A DNA stretch of 9,715 bases from Leucobacter sp. (lineage in GTDB: Bacteria > Actinomycetota > Actinomycetes > Actinomycetales > Microbacteriaceae): NCBI GenBank assembly GCA_012510755.1, contig JAAZHL010000282.1, positions 1-9,715 of the forward strand, in the 5' to 3' direction. A program made the translations under genes and the position numbers. Below are positions 1 to 8,519 of the stretch, piece after piece. Below the pieces are notes generated by a model. It was not told the DNA's origin and searched no databases. It saw only the letters and a program-made list of their open reading frames with translations. Each line of letters begins with the position of its first letter. The stretch's first letter is position 1.

Positions 1-1194
1 ATTCTCGACAAGAGCACGTTCGCCGCGGTCTGGGCACCGCGCGCGCTCTACTACCTGAGCGGTGACAACCGGCTGGTGCCCGATATCAGGTGGTTCTTGA
101 GTCGCGGTTCAACACTCAGCACGCAAATCGTGCGCGACCTTATGCAGGGGCCCTCGACGAACATGTCGGCTGCGCTGCACACGGCGTTTCCAGAGGGGTC
201 TGCCCTGTCGGTCGAATCGGTGCCAGTGATCGACGGCACGGCCGTGATCGATGTCACACCGAATGTGCTCGACGTTGACGACAGCACGATGCAGCTGCTG
301 AAACGACAGATTTCGCTCAGCCTGCCCTCGACGATCACTGACTTTGAGCTGTCAGTGCACGGCACGGTGATCGAGTCGGGGCCCGTGAGCTCGACTGACG
401 ACAGCCCGCCACCTGAGCTGCAGTTCATCGCTGTCATGCAAGATGGCAGGTTCGGCACGATTGTCGGCGGTGAACTGGCACCTATTGCGGGGCTCAGCGA
501 GCGCATCGATGAAATCGCAGGCGTGCGTGCCGTGACGTTGGCCCCTGACAGCAAGGCGGCCGTCGTGCTCTCAGCCGCTGGGGCCGCATGGGTGAGCGAA
601 CAAGAGATTGTCACCGTTGACCCGCGCAACGACATTCTCGTGCCAAGCCTCGACGCGTTGGGTTATGTGTGGAGCTATCGCCCCTCACAGCCTGGTGCCA
701 TTGAAATCAGCCGAGCTGATGGCTTCGACTCAATGCTTGCGGTGCCGTGGCTTGAAGGCCGCCACGCGGTGGCGTTGCGCGTGTCGACCGGCGGCAACCA
801 TGTTGCTGCGCTCGTTGAAGACGATGGAGGCAGTGAGGTGCTCGTTGCAGGCATCGTGCGTGACGAGAACGGTCAGCCGGTCGGGCTGACCGATGAAGCG
901 ACCACACAGCTGTGGATGCAAGGCGCGCCAATCGATCTCGATTGGATCGGTGACACCCGATTCGTGACACTCACCGAAAGCGGGTTGCTTGGCAGTTCTG
1001 CCCGAGTGACGCTTGGCGTGGTTGGCAACTTTTCGACCGATGCCGGGGCCGTCGCTGGCGGCGTCAGTGTGAGTGGCGGCAGCCGCTCACTGTTGCGCGT
1101 GCTAGACGACCAAGGTCGCCTGCTTTCGCCACAGGGCGTGACCGCTTGGCAGCAAAGCCAAACAGACATCGAGCTTGTCGCGAAGGTGGGTTAG
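1..1194 (+). CDS. lpqB: LpqB family lipoprotein (GerMN plus beta-propeller domains), 5' end outside window
   Basis: LpqB is an actinobacterial lipoprotein on the outer face of the membrane that works with the MtrA/MtrB two-component system in envelope and cell-division control (family knowledge). The frame is open from base 1, so the gene starts upstream and its signal peptide and lipobox are not visible. An in-frame GTG at 76 is internal, because GerMN-like sequence precedes it. The 397 visible residues hold most of a GerMN domain (about 1-130, with SALSVESVPVIDGTAVIDVT in its core) followed by a region rich in short beta-strands (about 140-397) that fits the LpqB beta-propeller. The protein ends ...TDIELVAKVG, a natural place for the last propeller strand to stop. 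The downstream order comF-hpf-secA supports the call. The stop TAG (1192-1194) lies between two copies of a 14-bp direct repeat. Confidence 0.9.
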   Translation: MLDKSTFAAVWAPRALYYLSGDNRLVPDIRWFLSRGSTLSTQIVRDLMQGPSTNMSAALHTAFPEGSALSVESVPVIDGTAVIDVTPNVLDVDDSTMQLLKRQISLSLPSTITDFELSVHGTVIESGPVSSTDDSPPPELQFIAVMQDGRFGTIVGGELAPIAGLSERIDEIAGVRAVTLAPDSKAAVVLSAAGAAWVSEQEIVTVDPRNDILVPSLDALGYVWSYRPSQPGAIEISRADGFDSMLAVPWLEGRHAVALRVSTGGNHVAALVEDDGGSEVLVAGIVRDENGQPVGLTDEATTQLWMQGAPIDLDWIGDTRFVTLTESGLLGSSARVTLGVVGNFSTDAGAVAGGVSVSGGSRSLLRVLDDQGRLLSPQGVTAWQQSQTDIELVAKVG

Positions 1195-1207
1195 TCGCGA
1201 AGGTGGG
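1177..1207. repeat. 14-bp direct repeat flanking the lpqB stop codon (period 17)
   Basis: GTCGCGAAGGTGGG occurs exactly at 1177-1190 and 1194-1207. The TAG stop of lpqB (1192-1194) overlaps the first base of the second copy. If one 17-bp unit is removed, the frame reads through to a TAA at 1261-1263. Confidence 0.9.
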
Positions 1208-1226
1208 GTTGCCGTCGGCTCGCGCT

Positions 1227-1310
1227 GGTTGTCGCTCAAGGGTCTCTTGGTCGTGCCTCTAATGCAGGTCGGTTGTCGTCCACAGGGCATCTCGGTCGCA
1301 CCTCTTCGCT
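1227..1310. repeat. Imperfect tandem repeat, about 44 bp, between lpqB and comF
   Basis: Two adjacent units begin with identical GGTTGTCG at 1227 and 1271. They share AGGG, GGTCG and CCTCT blocks in the same order, offset by one extra base in the second unit. By eye about three quarters of the first 34 positions agree. The 168-bp gap between lpqB and comF shows no convincing terminator, and only a poor promoter match (TTGGTG at 1310-1315). Confidence 0.5.
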
Positions 1311-1362
1311 TGGTGCTGTGCATAACCGTCGTAATCGCGTGTGAGCAGACGACAATCAAGGC

Positions 1363-2262
1363 ATGCCACTCAGCAATTTCAGTCCCCGCCGCCCACGTAG
1401 GCCTCGCAACCAGGGAAACTCGCTTGGGCCGCGCGAGTCGCATTTGCCTGGTTTGGGCGACTCGTTCAGCCTGCGCGGCACCGGCCGCTGGGTGCGCGAG
1501 CTGTGGCTCGACCTGCTCGCCATTCTTTGGCCGTGCGCGTGTGTGGTGTGCGAAGCGCCCGACCGTGACCTCTGTGCTGAGTGCCGAGAGCGGCTGCACC
1601 AGGCGCGAGCTGCGCACAGCCTCACACGCATCGTGCTGCCGGCAGGGGTCGCCGCGTTCGTCGCGGGCCCCTACACGGGCCCGCTGCGCGCCGTCATGGT
1701 TGCCTACAAGCATGGCGGACGTCTTGCATTTGCGCGGGTCCTAGGCGCGCAGCTGAGAGCGCCGCTGCGCGCCGCTCTCAGCTCGAACGCTCACGCTCAC
1801 GCTCACGCCGTGGGCGGCGAGAGCTCGCAGCCCACTCTGATCGTGACTGCCGCCTCGCGCCGGTCGAGCGTGCGCGAACGCGGCTACCGCCATGTTGACT
1901 TGCTCGTTAAGCACGCGCTGCGCGACAGAGCGAACATGCCCCGAGCGATATTGGTGGGTGGTGCTTTGCGTGCGCTGCGAGGGCGCACCGGACAGGTGGG
2001 GCTCGATGCCGCAGAGCGTGAGCGTAATGCCGCACGCATGGAGCTCGCGCCCAGCATGCGTGGGCTGTTAGCGGGCAGAGACGTGGTGGTGGTTGACGAC
2101 ATCGTGACCACCGGGGCGACGATGCGTGCCGCTGTGGCGGCGCTCACGGAGGCTGGCGCCCGGGTGGTTGCGATCGTGGCCGTCTGCGCGACTGAACGCC
2201 GAGACGCAACGTTATCGGGCAGAAGTGATTTCAAAGTGGAAAAAGTTATCGGGCAGAAGTGA
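1363..2262 (+). CDS. comF: ComF family phosphoribosyltransferase
   Basis: This is a ComF-type protein, combining a zinc ribbon with a type I phosphoribosyltransferase fold. Relatives serve natural DNA uptake, but the reaction is unproven in Actinobacteria. Counting from the ATG at 1363, a four-Cys zinc ribbon is visible (C60-x2-C63 ... C71-x2-C74), then the SVRERGYRHVDLL block typical of ComF, and the PRPP-binding loop VVVVDDIVTTGATM at 241-254 with its Asp pair at 245-246. The first 43 residues are low-complexity, and most family members begin about a dozen residues before the first Cys. The in-frame GTG at 1492 is therefore a realistic alternative start; neither start has a strong Shine-Dalgarno sequence. 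A His-Ala repeat (NAHAHAHAV) lies in a loop before the RERG block. The last 20 or so residues after CATERRDA come from a direct duplication that shifts the frame, and the stop sits inside the second repeat copy. Confidence 0.88.
   Translation: MPLSNFSPRRPRRPRNQGNSLGPRESHLPGLGDSFSLRGTGRWVRELWLDLLAILWPCACVVCEAPDRDLCAECRERLHQARAAHSLTRIVLPAGVAAFVAGPYTGPLRAVMVAYKHGGRLAFARVLGAQLRAPLRAALSSNAHAHAHAVGGESSQPTLIVTAASRRSSVRERGYRHVDLLVKHALRDRANMPRAILVGGALRALRGRTGQVGLDAAERERNAARMELAPSMRGLLAGRDVVVVDDIVTTGATMRAAVAALTEAGARVVAIVAVCATERRDATLSGRSDFKVEKVIGQK
1751..1783. repeat. 11-bp perfect inverted repeat inside comF
   Basis: AGCTGAGAGCG (1751-1761) and its exact reverse complement (1773-1783) flank an 11-base GC-rich loop. 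The dyad lies just before the hexanucleotide repeat, in a segment encoding a variable loop of ComF. Confidence 0.85.
1788..1808. repeat. Hexanucleotide microsatellite (CGCTCA)x3.5 in comF
   Basis: Three exact CGCTCA units (1788-1805) plus half a unit encode an Ala-His-Ala-His-Ala-His tract. The unit is six bases, so copy-number change keeps the frame and only changes loop length. Confidence 0.9.
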
Positions 2263-2276
2263 TTTCAAAGTGGAAA
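2211..2276. repeat. 32-bp perfect direct repeat (period 34) across the comF 3' end
   Basis: Identical 32-bp blocks lie at 2211-2242 and 2245-2276, separated by AA; each starts GTTATCGGGCAG and ends AAAGTGGAAA. The 34-bp period is not a multiple of three. The second copy is therefore read in another frame and supplies the comF stop (TGA 2260-2262). With one copy deleted, the frame would end at TAA 2285-2287, after ...SDFKVETDL. The second copy also provides the candidate -35 element for hpf. Confidence 0.95.
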
Positions 2277-2300
2277 CCGACCTATAAACAGCGATAGGGT
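2271..2300 (+). promoter_or_regulatory. Candidate hpf promoter
   Basis: TGGAAA (2271-2276, a 4 of 6 match to TTGACA) is followed after 18 bp by TAGGGT (2295-2300), which fits the TAnnnT -10 pattern of GC-rich Gram-positives. This would give a leader of about 60 bases before the hpf Shine-Dalgarno. I could not place a convincing stress-sigma (SigR-type GGAAT-N18-GTT) promoter here. Confidence 0.35.
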
Positions 2301-2354
2301 TCGAGAAAGGCGTGAAGGTGCGCTCGAGAATGTGGCCACCCGCCTGAACCCCAC

Positions 2355-2362
2355 AAGGAGGT
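2355..2362 (+). promoter_or_regulatory. Strong Shine-Dalgarno sequence of hpf
   Basis: AAGGAGGT, a near-complete anti-16S match, lies four bases before the ATG at 2367 and fixes that start. It is the strongest ribosome-binding site in the window, fitting a protein needed in large amounts. Confidence 0.9.
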
Positions 2363-2366
2363 CACC

Positions 2367-3002
2367 ATGGATGTAAACATTCGCGGCAGGGGGGTCGGAG
2401 TCACCGACCGCTTCGAGAGCTATGTGGGGTCAAAAAGCGAAAAAGTCGGGCACCTGTTGCCGAAGGCGCAGAACTTTGAAGTGAGAATCTCGCGTCTTTC
2501 AGATCGCAGTCCGCAGCATGGCGATCGTGTTGAGATTACGGTGATCGGGCCGGGTCCAGTCATTCGAGCAGAGAGTGCCGGAAGCGATAAGTACACCGCT
2601 TTCGACATGGCATACGGCCGCGTGCTCGAACGAATTCGCCGTATGAAAGACCGCAAGCACGACCGTCGTGGCAAGGGGCGCACCCCGCTGAGTGTCGCTG
2701 CCGCTGAAGATTTCAGCAACGTCGACGTCGTGCCAGCATCGCTCGAGACGATTGAGGCGGTTGCCGCGGGCGACGAAGCAAGGCATGTCGATCAGGACAC
2801 GCAAGAAGAGCAGTACACGCCTGTCGTGATTCGCCAGAAAGAGTTCCCGGCCGAGCGTTTTTCAGTTGAAGAGGCAGTTGACCAGATGGAATTGGTCGGC
2901 CACGACTTCTTCTTGTTTGTTGAAGCAGGTTCAGATAAGCCGAGCGTGGTGTACCGCCGCAAAGGCTGGAACTACGGTGTGATCTCGCTCAGCGAAGACT
3001 AA
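2367..3002 (+). CDS. hpf: Long-form ribosome hibernation promoting factor (HPF)
   Basis: Long HPF binds the decoding region of the 30S subunit with its N-terminal domain and joins two 70S ribosomes into inactive 100S dimers through its C-terminal domain (family knowledge). The 211 residues match that two-domain plan. An S30AE/RaiA-like domain spans about 1-105 (start MDVNIRGRGVGVTDR, basic helix RVLERIRRMKDRKHDRR). A variable acidic linker spans about 110-148. A conserved C-terminal dimerisation domain spans about 150-211 (YTPVVIRQKEF, VEEAVDQMELVGHDFFLF, VVYRRKGWNYGVISL). The position between comF and secA is the usual actinobacterial one. A candidate promoter overlaps the comF end, and a long hairpin follows the stop, so hpf is probably its own transcription unit. 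Confidence 0.95.
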   Translation: MDVNIRGRGVGVTDRFESYVGSKSEKVGHLLPKAQNFEVRISRLSDRSPQHGDRVEITVIGPGPVIRAESAGSDKYTAFDMAYGRVLERIRRMKDRKHDRRGKGRTPLSVAAAEDFSNVDVVPASLETIEAVAAGDEARHVDQDTQEEQYTPVVIRQKEFPAERFSVEEAVDQMELVGHDFFLFVEAGSDKPSVVYRRKGWNYGVISLSED

Positions 3003-3047
3003 AACACCTGTTCAGCAACTGGTCGAGGGCGAATAGCTGATCAGTGC

Positions 3048-3103
3048 TGCAAGACTGATGCGGCGCAGCGCTCATATGGGGCGCTCGCCGCATTAGTCTT
3101 GCA
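3048..3103 (+). terminator. Long hairpin after hpf, probable terminator
   Basis: The arms 3048-3071 (TGCAAGACTGATGCGGCG...) and 3081-3103 pair over about 23 positions, with one G-U wobble and one bulged C. The stem can extend by a U-G and a C-G pair to leave a 5-base loop. No T-tract follows, as is usual for actinobacterial terminators. It lies 45 bases past the hpf stop and before the secA promoter region. The stem is longer than most terminators, so another RNA role is possible. Confidence 0.7.
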
Positions 3104-3134
3104 CGAGCTTCACAGGGCAACACCTACACGCTCT

Positions 3135-3167
3135 TGCTAAGCTAAATCGTTGTCACAATTTGGCAAC
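3135..3167 (+). promoter_or_regulatory. Candidate secA extended -10 promoter and 5'-leader hairpin
   Basis: TGC-TAAGCT (3135-3143) resembles an extended -10 element; no good -35 is present. Transcription would start near 3150. The sequence there folds as a small hairpin: GTTGTC (3149-3154) pairs with GGCAAC (3162-3167) around a 7-base loop. The predicted leader before secA is about 80 bases. Confidence 0.3.
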
Positions 3168-3230
3168 GCCGGTAAGGCGCGCCCGCTGCACCGAGCCGAA
3201 GGCTTAGCCGGTAAACCCAGGAGACACGAC

Positions 3231-6053
<2,823 letters not shown>

Positions 6054-6127
6054 CGGCACGCGCACGGGATTGCCCCGCGTCAAGCCATGAACTCAGGCGC
6101 GCCCGCACGGGCACGAATGGAGACATA

Positions 6128-7075
6128 ATGAACCAGAAACTTACCAAGAACGAGCGCCGCGAGCTTGCTCGCGAGCAGGCGCGTCTTGCCCAGCAAGCCG
6201 AGAAGAAGCGCGAAAAGCGCAACCGGCTTATGCTGCAAGGCGGCATCGTGGTCGGCGTGCTGGCCATTGCGGCCGTTGTCGCGCTCGTGATCACGCAGAC
6301 CATGAAGCCTGCAGGCCCGGGCCCGCTCAACATGGTCTCTGGCGGGGTCACCTTTGCCGAAGACCTGAAGGTGGTGCCGACAGCGGCCCTGCAGAGCGGT
6401 GAAGAGCGTCAGGCACGCGACGCCGACTGGACCGAAGGCCCAATCGACGTCACAGTCTTCGTTGACTACATGTGCCCGGCCTGTGGCAACTTTGAGCAAA
6501 CTTACGGCACCATGCTCGAAAACTATGTGGGCAGCGGCGACATCACACTCACCGTCTACCCGATCAACTTTCTCGATGGCCAGTCGCTCGGCACCAAGTA
6601 CTCGACCCGTGCCGCGAACCTGGTGGCCTGTGTGGTTGAGCAGCAGCCTGACTTCGCTTTTGCGTTGCACAACCGTATGCTGAGCCCTGCAGCGCAGCCC
6701 TCAGAGCAGTCGACTGGTCTCACTGACGACCAGCGCGTTGAGCAGGCCGTAGCGGTCGGTGCTGACGGAAACCTTGACTTGCGTCAGTGCGTGAAAGATC
6801 AGCGCTTTGGTAAGTTCATCTCTGCAAACTACAAGCAGGTGTCAGAGCTGGGCATTCTTGGGCTTGCCGAAGGCGCCCAGCTGATGAACCCGAGCACCGG
6901 CCAGCTGATTCCAGAGGATCAGCCGCAACGCCTCATGAGCACTCCGACGGTGATCATCAATGGTCAGCAGTGGGTTTCGAATCGCGACGGTGATCTTGAA
7001 GCGTACATTCTGAAGCTAAAGTCACAGTTTGAGGGCGAAGATTCAGAAGAAAACGAGGAGCAGGCCGCAAGCTAG
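6128..7075 (+). CDS. Membrane-anchored DsbA/thioredoxin-fold protein
   Basis: This is probably an extracytoplasmic thiol-disulfide oxidoreductase that makes or reshuffles disulfides in exported proteins. GGAGA lies four bases before the ATG at 6128. The 315-residue product has a very basic cytosolic N-terminus (about 1-34, Lys/Arg-rich and helical), one transmembrane segment (about 36-57) and then a thioredoxin-like domain. That domain carries the redox motif C116-P-A-C119 (in DYMCPACGNFEQ), helical insertions and the cis-proline loop STPTVIING (Pro273). Two further cysteines, C168 and C221, lie in the helical part and could form a structural or second redox pair. The C-terminus is acidic (EDSEENEEQ). 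The proximity to secA, with no clear terminator between them, suggests shared expression; 'DsbA family protein' or 'thioredoxin domain protein' is as far as the sequence takes the name. Confidence 0.88.
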   Translation: MNQKLTKNERRELAREQARLAQQAEKKREKRNRLMLQGGIVVGVLAIAAVVALVITQTMKPAGPGPLNMVSGGVTFAEDLKVVPTAALQSGEERQARDADWTEGPIDVTVFVDYMCPACGNFEQTYGTMLENYVGSGDITLTVYPINFLDGQSLGTKYSTRAANLVACVVEQQPDFAFALHNRMLSPAAQPSEQSTGLTDDQRVEQAVAVGADGNLDLRQCVKDQRFGKFISANYKQVSELGILGLAEGAQLMNPSTGQLIPEDQPQRLMSTPTVIINGQQWVSNRDGDLEAYILKLKSQFEGEDSEENEEQAAS

Positions 7076-7087
7076 CAACAACTGCGG

Positions 7088-7093
7088 TACGAT
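7088..7093 (+). promoter_or_regulatory. Candidate -10 element for tRNA-Thr
   Basis: TACGAT matches the TAnnnT -10 pattern and lies 12 bp past the dsbA-like stop; no clear -35 is visible. Transcription would begin near 7100, exactly where the leader hairpin starts. Confidence 0.4.
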
Positions 7094-7099
7094 CTTACA

Positions 7100-7123
7100 G
7101 GTGGCCGGTGAAAACCGGCCGCC
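7100..7123 (+). terminator. GAAA-capped hairpin between dsbA-like gene and tRNA-Thr: terminator or tRNA leader
   Basis: GGTGGCCGGT (7100-7109) pairs with ACCGGCCGCC (7114-7123) through ten pairs (one T-G) around a GAAA tetraloop. No T-tract follows and the tRNA begins three bases later. If the -10 at 7088 is real, this is the 5' leader of the pre-tRNA rather than a terminator. Twelve bases (7098-7109) recur inside the tRNA at 7169-7180. Confidence 0.6.
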
Positions 7124-7126
7124 CAC

Positions 7127-7202
7127 GCCTCCCTAGCTCATCTGGTAGAGCAGCGGCCTTGTAAACCGCAGGTGGCCGGTTCGAGTCCGGCGGGGGGCTC
7201 CA
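7127..7202 (+). tRNA. tRNA-Thr (anticodon UGU)
   Basis: The sequence folds as a full 76-base cloverleaf with an encoded CCA (7200-7202). The acceptor stem is 7127-7133 with 7192-7198 (one T-G pair). The D-stem is GCTC/GAGC (7136-7139 with 7148-7151). The anticodon loop CTTGTAA (7158-7164) has anticodon TGT at 7160-7162. The T-stem is GCCGG/CCGGC around TTCGAGT (7175-7191). Anticodon UGU reads Thr ACA and, by wobble, ACG. Two oddities are visible: the last anticodon-stem pair is a C31-A39 mismatch (7157/7165), and position 48 (7174) is G where a pyrimidine is usual. Confidence 0.96.
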
Positions 7203-7452
7203 CGCGTTGAATGCATCGCATTCAGCGGGCAGAGCCCGTGCGGCTACTGCCGCGATCCTGGCGTAAATGGGCAGTAGATGCTGCCTGTTCTGAAAAAGGT
7301 GACCTTAACTGCCCCTTCGTGGAGGGAACAGAGGCAAACAGAGGTATCTGTGGGGGCGAGTGCTCGATTTCTCGCCAACACGCGAGGCGCAGGGCGAGGG
7401 GCGCAGGGCGACGAGATAGTTCAACGATGCAGTTCGACGCGCGCAGGGTGGC
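7203..7452. other. Non-coding stretch between tRNA-Thr and the transporter gene
   Basis: I see no credible gene here. The stretch begins with two hairpins (annotated separately), followed by an 8-bp inverted repeat CTACTGCC/GGCAGTAG (7244-7251 and 7270-7277). An odd palindrome AAGGTGACCTT lies at 7296-7306. AACAGAGG occurs twice, ten bases apart (7327 and 7337), and the second copy merges into ACAGA-GGTA-TCTGT. GGCGCAGGGCGA occurs twice with period 14 (7386-7397 and 7400-7411). Any of these could be operators for the transporter gene, but none matches a regulator I can name. Confidence 0.6.
7205..7238 (+). terminator. Twin hairpins after tRNA-Thr, probable terminator
   Basis: CGTTGAATGC (7205-7214) pairs with GCATTCAGCG (7218-7227) around a 3-base loop, giving ten pairs with one T-G. 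A second small hairpin CGGGC-AGA-GCCCG (7226-7238) overlaps its foot, so the two would compete or stack. It lies directly behind the tRNA 3' end and has no T-tract. Confidence 0.55.
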
Positions 7453-8457
7453 ATGCGGGGCAAAGCGCCGAAAGGTCGACGCGAGATCGGCGGTAGTGTT
7501 GGTCGGGTGACCTCAGCAAAGACCCGCTTGCCCGTGTGGCTGGCCCTATTGGGCAGCGGTATTGCAGGCGCATTGGTCGCAGTGCAGTCGCGCATCAATG
7601 GCGGTCTCAGCAACGAACTTGGCAACGGGTATGTGACTGCCGCAGTGTCTTTCGGCAGCGGCCTCATTCTCATTGCTGCGGCGTTGCTCGTGAGCGGACG
7701 TGCGCGAGCTGGCCTGAGGCGGGTGCGTGCAGAAGTGCGTTCGGGGCATTTGCCGCGCTGGGCCCTCACTGGCGGACTGTTCGGAGCATTCTTCGTGCTC
7801 TCTCAAGGACTCATCGCGACAACGCTCGGTCTGGCACTGTTCGCGGTGGGTATCGTGGCCGGCCAGGTGCTCGGTGGGCTGCTGATCGACCGCATTGGGC
7901 TTGGCCCAGGTGGACGCGTCGGGCTGACCGCCCAGCGCCTCATCGGCACCGCCCTGGCGATCGTCGCGGTGGCGGTCTCGGTGTACGCTGATCTTGCCGC
8001 ACCTGCGGGGCTCACGAGTCAGATTTGGCTGATCCTCGTGCCTGTCGCTGTCGGTGCGGGAGTGGCGTTTCAGTCTGCCGTCAACGGCTTGGTGCGGTCC
8101 GCCGCGTACAGCGCCACGACGGCCACCTTCGTGAGTTTTCTTGTGGGTGCGGCCGTGCTCATCGGTGCTGCAGCCATTTCAGTCACCACCAGTGGCTGGC
8201 CGACCGTGTGGCCGACCGAGCCCTGGTATTACTTTGGCGGTGTGCTCGGAGTGATCTTTATCGCGTTGGCCGCGCTGCTCGTGCGCACCGCAGGCGTGTT
8301 GCTGCTTAGCATGTCAAACGTGGCCGGTCAGCTGTTGGCGTCCGTAGCGGTCGAAGCGGCACTGCCGCTCGCCGGCGGCGTCACCACTGTGCTGCTCGCG
8401 GCGACTGGTGTTGCGCTGCTCGCAGTGGTGATTGCAGCGATTCCCTCGCGCCGCTAG
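7453..8457 (+). CDS. DMT superfamily transporter, DUF606/YdcZ type (internal duplication)
   Basis: This is a hydrophobic membrane protein with about ten transmembrane segments. It is built from two related halves typical of the YdcZ/DUF606 branch of drug/metabolite transporters. The first half contains VWLALLGSG and VQSRINGGL, then VSFGSGLIL and VAGQVLGGLLIDRIGL. The second half repeats the plan with IWLILVPVAVG and FQSAVNGLV, then VSFLVGAAVLI and VAGQLLASVAVEAALPL. The substrate cannot be read from the sequence. The ATG at 7453 gives 334 residues with a basic 18-residue extension. The in-frame GTG at 7507 (VTSAKTRLPVWL) starts just before the first membrane helix and is equally plausible; neither has a good Shine-Dalgarno. 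The TAG stop abuts a strong hairpin shared with the convergent dioxygenase gene. Whether it moves an aromatic related to that enzyme is only a guess from proximity. Confidence 0.85.
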   Translation: MRGKAPKGRREIGGSVGRVTSAKTRLPVWLALLGSGIAGALVAVQSRINGGLSNELGNGYVTAAVSFGSGLILIAAALLVSGRARAGLRRVRAEVRSGHLPRWALTGGLFGAFFVLSQGLIATTLGLALFAVGIVAGQVLGGLLIDRIGLGPGGRVGLTAQRLIGTALAIVAVAVSVYADLAAPAGLTSQIWLILVPVAVGAGVAFQSAVNGLVRSAAYSATTATFVSFLVGAAVLIGAAAISVTTSGWPTVWPTEPWYYFGGVLGVIFIALAALLVRTAGVLLLSMSNVAGQLLASVAVEAALPLAGGVTTVLLAATGVALLAVVIAAIPSRR

Positions 8458-8458
8458 T

Positions 8459-8496
8459 GCAGCCTGCGCTAGTTGTAGACCAATAGCGCAGGCTGC
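8459..8496. terminator. Bidirectional terminator between convergent genes
   Basis: GCAGCCTGCGCTA (8459-8471) and its perfect reverse complement (8484-8496) form a 13-bp stem. A further inner TTG/CAA pairing leaves a small loop. It begins two bases past the transporter stop and lies downstream of the dioxygenase stop on the other strand, so it can serve both genes. Confidence 0.8.
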
Positions 8497-8519
8497 TACA
8501 CGCCGACACGCGAGGCCAC

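Noticed and set aside
51..635. 194-residue minus-strand open frame antisense to lpqB
   Set aside because: It is a Ser/Thr-rich shadow of a clearly coding plus-strand gene, with no domain and no ribosome-binding site.
76..1194. lpqB start at GTG 76
   Set aside because: The frame is open to base 1 and the upstream residues continue the GerMN domain, so this GTG is internal.
1102..1744. Overlapping open frames on both strands across the lpqB-comF gap (203 and 189 residues)
   Set aside because: Both run through known coding DNA in the wrong frame, have Arg/Cys/Ser-biased composition and show no family features.
2211..2276. CRISPR-like array at the 32-bp repeats
   Set aside because: There are only two copies, separated by two bases, with no spacers and no cas genes.
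3150..3230. Longer SecA start at TTG 3150 (27 extra residues)
   Set aside because: It has no Shine-Dalgarno, the extension is unlike SecA N-termini, and the GTG at 3231 has AGGAGA at the right distance and begins the conserved sequence.
7175..7202. tRNA-Thr 3' end as an integrated-element attachment site
   Set aside because: No second copy of the tRNA 3' end and no integrase are seen in the window. The duplicated block is upstream and covers the T-arm 5' strand, not the 3' end used by integrases.
7211..7510. 99-residue open frame between the tRNA and the transporter
   Set aside because: It starts inside the post-tRNA hairpin, has no Shine-Dalgarno, is Arg-rich with no motif, and overlaps the transporter start.
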